This document shows positions 61,778-64,000 of a DNA stretch of 64,000 bases, in pieces (the first letter of the stretch is position 1; each line of letters opens with the position of its first letter). Location of the stretch: positions 16,020 through 80,019 of the forward strand of contig NZ_JAIWPG020000018.1 in NCBI RefSeq assembly GCF_020532665.2, written 5' to 3'. The notes beneath the pieces are model-generated. The model was not told the origin of the DNA, did not search any database, and saw only the letters and a list, made by a program, of their open reading frames with translations. Origin of the DNA: Lelliottia sp. WAP21. GTDB taxonomy: Bacteria; Pseudomonadota; Gammaproteobacteria; Enterobacterales; Enterobacteriaceae. The position numbers and the translations under genes are program-made.

Positions 61778-63229
61778 ATGCATTTTCGTGCCATAACCCG
61801 AATCGTTGGACTGCTGGTCATACTCTTTTCCGGGACGATGATCCTTCCCGGGCTGGTGGCGCTCATCTATCGGGACGGGGCAGGACGGGCGTTTACCCAA
61901 ACCTTTTTCGCCGCGCTGGCCATCGGCTCCATACTCTGGTGGCCTAACCGTCGCGAGAAAGGCGAGCTGAAATCCCGTGAAGGCTTTCTGATCGTCGTCC
62001 TGTTCTGGACCGTGCTGGGAAGCGTGGGGGCACTGCCCTTTATCTTCTCCGAGCAGCCTAATCTGACGATCACGGATGCATTTTTTGAATCGTTTTCAGG
62101 ATTAACGACCACGGGAGCCACGACGCTGGTCGGTCTGGATTCGCTTCCCCATGCCATCCTCTTTTATCGACAGATGCTGCAGTGGTTTGGGGGTATGGGG
62201 ATCATTGTTTTAGCGGTGGCGATTCTGCCGATCCTGGGCGTCGGGGGGATGCAGTTGTACCGTGCGGAAATGCCCGGCCCATTGAAAGATAACAAAATGC
62301 GTCCGCGCATCGCCGAGACGGCAAAAACGTTGTGGTTCATCTATGTTCTGCTGACCGTTGCCTGTGCGCTGGCCCTGTGGTTTGCCGGTATGCCTGCGTT
62401 TGATGCTATCGGACATAGCTTTGCGACTATCGCCATTGGTGGGTTTTCGACGCACGATGCCAGTGTCGGCTATTTTGATAGTCCGACCATTAATACCATT
62501 ATTGCTATTTTCCTGCTGATCTCCGGGTGTAACTACGGTTTGCACTTCTCGCTGTTAAGCGGCCGTAGCCTGAAAGTGTACTGGCGCGATCCGGAATTCA
62601 GGATGTTCATTGGTGTACAACTGACGCTGGTGGTGATTTGTACGTCGGTGTTGTGGCTACATGATGTCTACAGCTCTGCGGTGACCACGCTGAATCAGGC
62701 ATTCTTCCAGGTGGTCTCCATGGCGACCACCGCGGGATTCACCACCGACAGTATTGCCCGCTGGCCGTTATTCTTACCCGTATTGCTCTTATGCTCCGCC
62801 TTTATCGGCGGATGTGCGGGATCGACGGGGGGCGGTCTTAAAGTTATTCGTATTCTGTTGCTGTTCAAACAAGGTAACCGTGAACTGAAACGTCTGGTTC
62901 ATCCAAACGCGGTCTATAGTATTAAGCTTGGCAATCGCGCCTTACCAGAACGTATTCTTGAAGCTGTCTGGGGCTTCTTTTCTGCCTATGCGCTGGTGTT
63001 TATCGTCAGCATGCTGGCCATTATCGCGACGGGGGTGGATGACTTCTCCGCCTTTGCTTCGGTCGTCGCCACACTTAATAACCTTGGGCCTGGCCTTGGC
63101 GTGGTAGCGGATAACTTTGCCAGTATGAATCCGGTGGCGAAATGGATCCTGATTGCCAACATGCTCTTTGGTCGTCTTGAGGTATTTACGCTGCTGGTTC
63201 TGTTTACCCCTACATTCTGGCGAGACTAA
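61778..63229 (+). CDS. trkH: Trk potassium uptake membrane subunit TrkH
   Basis: The 483-residue K+ translocating subunit of the TrkAH system belongs to the Trk/Ktr/HKT superfamily. Four P-loop repeats with selectivity-filter segments are recognisable ([47 protein letters not shown]). It works with the cytoplasmic NAD/ATP-binding TrkA. The start [21 protein letters not shown] follows AAGGAAACGG. It is 11 bases upstream of hemG, as in E. coli. Confidence 0.97.
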   Translation: MHFRAITRIVGLLVILFSGTMILPGLVALIYRDGAGRAFTQTFFAALAIGSILWWPNRREKGELKSREGFLIVVLFWTVLGSVGALPFIFSEQPNLTITDAFFESFSGLTTTGATTLVGLDSLPHAILFYRQMLQWFGGMGIIVLAVAILPILGVGGMQLYRAEMPGPLKDNKMRPRIAETAKTLWFIYVLLTVACALALWFAGMPAFDAIGHSFATIAIGGFSTHDASVGYFDSPTINTIIAIFLLISGCNYGLHFSLLSGRSLKVYWRDPEFRMFIGVQLTLVVICTSVLWLHDVYSSAVTTLNQAFFQVVSMATTAGFTTDSIARWPLFLPVLLLCSAFIGGCAGSTGGGLKVIRILLLFKQGNRELKRLVHPNAVYSIKLGNRALPERILEAVWGFFSAYALVFIVSMLAIIATGVDDFSAFASVVATLNNLGPGLGVVADNFASMNPVAKWILIANMLFGRLEVFTLLVLFTPTFWRD

Positions 63230-63240
63230 GGAAGGAATTG

Positions 63241-63786
63241 GTGAAGACATTAATACTATTCTCTACGCGAGACGGGCAGACGCGAGAGATTGCCTCTTAT
63301 CTGGCCTCGGAATTAAAAGAACACGGCGTGTATGCGGATGTGGTTAACCTGAATCGCACAGAAGAGATTGTGTGGCAGGACTATGAGCGCGTCGTGATTG
63401 GCGCCTCTATTCGCTATGGACATTTTCATCCTGCCGTCGATCGGTTTGTAAAAAAGCATGCTGATTCGCTAAATGCGCTGCCCAGTGCGTTTTATTCCGT
63501 TAATCTCGTTGCACGTAAACCGGAGAAGCGTACCCCACAAACCAACAGCTACACGCGTAAGTTCCTGTTGAGCTCTCCCTGGCAGCCCGATCTCTGCTGT
63601 GTCTTTGCGGGTGCGCTGCGCTACCCACGCTACTCCTGGTATGACCGCTTTATGATTCGCCTTATTATGAAGATGACAGGGGGCGAAACCGACACAAGTA
63701 AAGAAGTGGTTTATACCGACTGGAAGCAGGTGGCCGGTTTTGCGCGTGAATTAGCGCAATTAACGGCCAATTCGAAGGTTAAATAA
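63241..63786 (+). CDS. hemG: Menaquinone-dependent protoporphyrinogen oxidase HemG
   Basis: The 181-residue flavodoxin-fold enzyme oxidises protoporphyrinogen IX, passing electrons to quinones, in the penultimate step of heme synthesis. It begins [21 protein letters not shown] (FMN phosphate loop STRDGQT), with [11 protein letters not shown] and the long insert loop containing [18 protein letters not shown]. The GTG at 63241 follows AAGGAA and matches the E. coli start; the TTG one codon earlier is less likely. An rRNA operon promoter follows. Confidence 0.97.
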   Translation: MKTLILFSTRDGQTREIASYLASELKEHGVYADVVNLNRTEEIVWQDYERVVIGASIRYGHFHPAVDRFVKKHADSLNALPSAFYSVNLVARKPEKRTPQTNSYTRKFLLSSPWQPDLCCVFAGALRYPRYSWYDRFMIRLIMKMTGGETDTSKEVVYTDWKQVAGFARELAQLTANSKVK

Positions 63787-63835
63787 ACGTAAAGTTTGAA
63801 AAATAAGCGAACGATAATTTTTTTGAATTTTATGC
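63787..63835 (+). promoter_or_regulatory. AT-rich UP element / upstream region of rRNA P1
   Basis: This is a strongly A/T-rich stretch including GATAATTTTTTTGAATTTT immediately before the P1 -35 hexamer. It matches the layout of rrn UP elements, which bind the RNA polymerase alpha C-terminal domains. Fis sites would be expected slightly further upstream, overlapping the end of hemG. Confidence 0.75.
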
Positions 63836-63863
63836 TTGTCACCGCCGAAGAACTCCCTATAAT
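63836..63863 (+). promoter_or_regulatory. rRNA operon promoter P1
   Basis: TTGTCA (63836-63841) and TATAAT (63858-63863) with a 16-base spacer are followed by the GC-rich discriminator GCGCCTCC. This is the hallmark of rrn P1 promoters, which respond to ppGpp/DksA and initiating NTPs. The segment continuing CACTGACACGGAACAACGG is shared with E. coli rrn leaders. Confidence 0.93.
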
Positions 63864-63955
63864 GCGCCTCCACTGACACGGAACAACGGAACACAAGCCG
63901 CCGGGTCAGCGGGGTTCAGCGATGAACGCCGGCGAAGAAAAGCGAAAACAAACGC

Positions 63956-63983
63956 TTGACTTTGAATGAGGAAGGCGTAGTAT
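63956..63983 (+). promoter_or_regulatory. rRNA operon promoter P2
   Basis: TTGACT (63956-63961) and TAGTAT (63978-63983) with a 16-base spacer lie 120 bases after P1, the normal P1-P2 distance. They match E. coli rrn P2 (GCTTGACTC...GGAAGGCGTATTATG). The 16S rRNA gene lies downstream of the window end. Confidence 0.88.
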
Positions 63984-64000
63984 GTGCCACCTCGCAGCGA

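Overview
The window is a stretch of enterobacterial core chromosome. Nearly every gene is recognisable from the corresponding E. coli/Salmonella protein, in the same order as the E. coli gppA-rrnA region. Protein and RNA sequences, ERIC and REP repeats and the absence of several E. coli-specific genes point to Enterobacter or a close relative (Lelliottia, Leclercia, Klebsiella group). This is an inference from remembered family sequences, not from a search. I see no prophage, IS, CRISPR, toxin-antitoxin or defence island. I found no convincing undescribed multi-gene system; the interesting signals are small and mostly regulatory.

Layout. 1-3954: gppA (cut by the window edge), an ERIC repeat touching the gppA start codon, rhlB, trxA and rho with its long leader. 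4145-15023: the enterobacterial common antigen (ECA) operon wecA-wzzE-wecB-wecC-wecD-wecE-wzxE-wecF-wzyE-wecG, notable because rffG and rffH are missing between wecC and wecD. 15189-17152: permease gene yifK and the argX-hisR-leuT-proM tRNA operon. 17207-17624: the small RNA gene glmZ with a sigma-54 promoter and GlrR-type operators. 17693-24666: the hemCDXY heme operon, divergent from cyaA (adenylate cyclase). 24758-28595: cyaY and the lptM-dapF-yigA-xerC-yigB cluster. 28569-33656: uvrD with a degenerate LexA site, corA with a structured leader and leader peptide, rarD and yigI. 33813-40821: pldA, recQ, the convergent rhtC/rhtB pair, pldB-yigL and yigM.

40709-46136: metR/metE with MetR and MetJ sites and a second ERIC repeat in the metE leader, then dlhH and udp with paired CRP sites. 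46229-53239: rmuC, the ubiquinone genes ubiE-ubiJ-ubiB, the Tat export operon tatABC and tatD. 53236-56139: rfaH, ubiD and fre. 56239-63786: fadBA under a palindromic FadR operator, pepQ, yigZ, trkH and hemG. 63787-64000: the upstream, P1 and P2 promoters of an rRNA operon whose 16S gene lies beyond the window.

The genes serve envelope polysaccharide (ECA), tetrapyrrole and quinone synthesis, cAMP signalling, DNA repair and recombination (uvrD, recQ, xerC, rmuC), RNA metabolism (rho, rhlB, rfaH, glmZ), protein export (tat), fatty-acid oxidation (fad) and ion transport (corA, trkH). Many are packed in overlapping operons (ATGA-type junctions) and two convergent pairs share overlapping stop codons. 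No gene shows a frameshift or internal stop.
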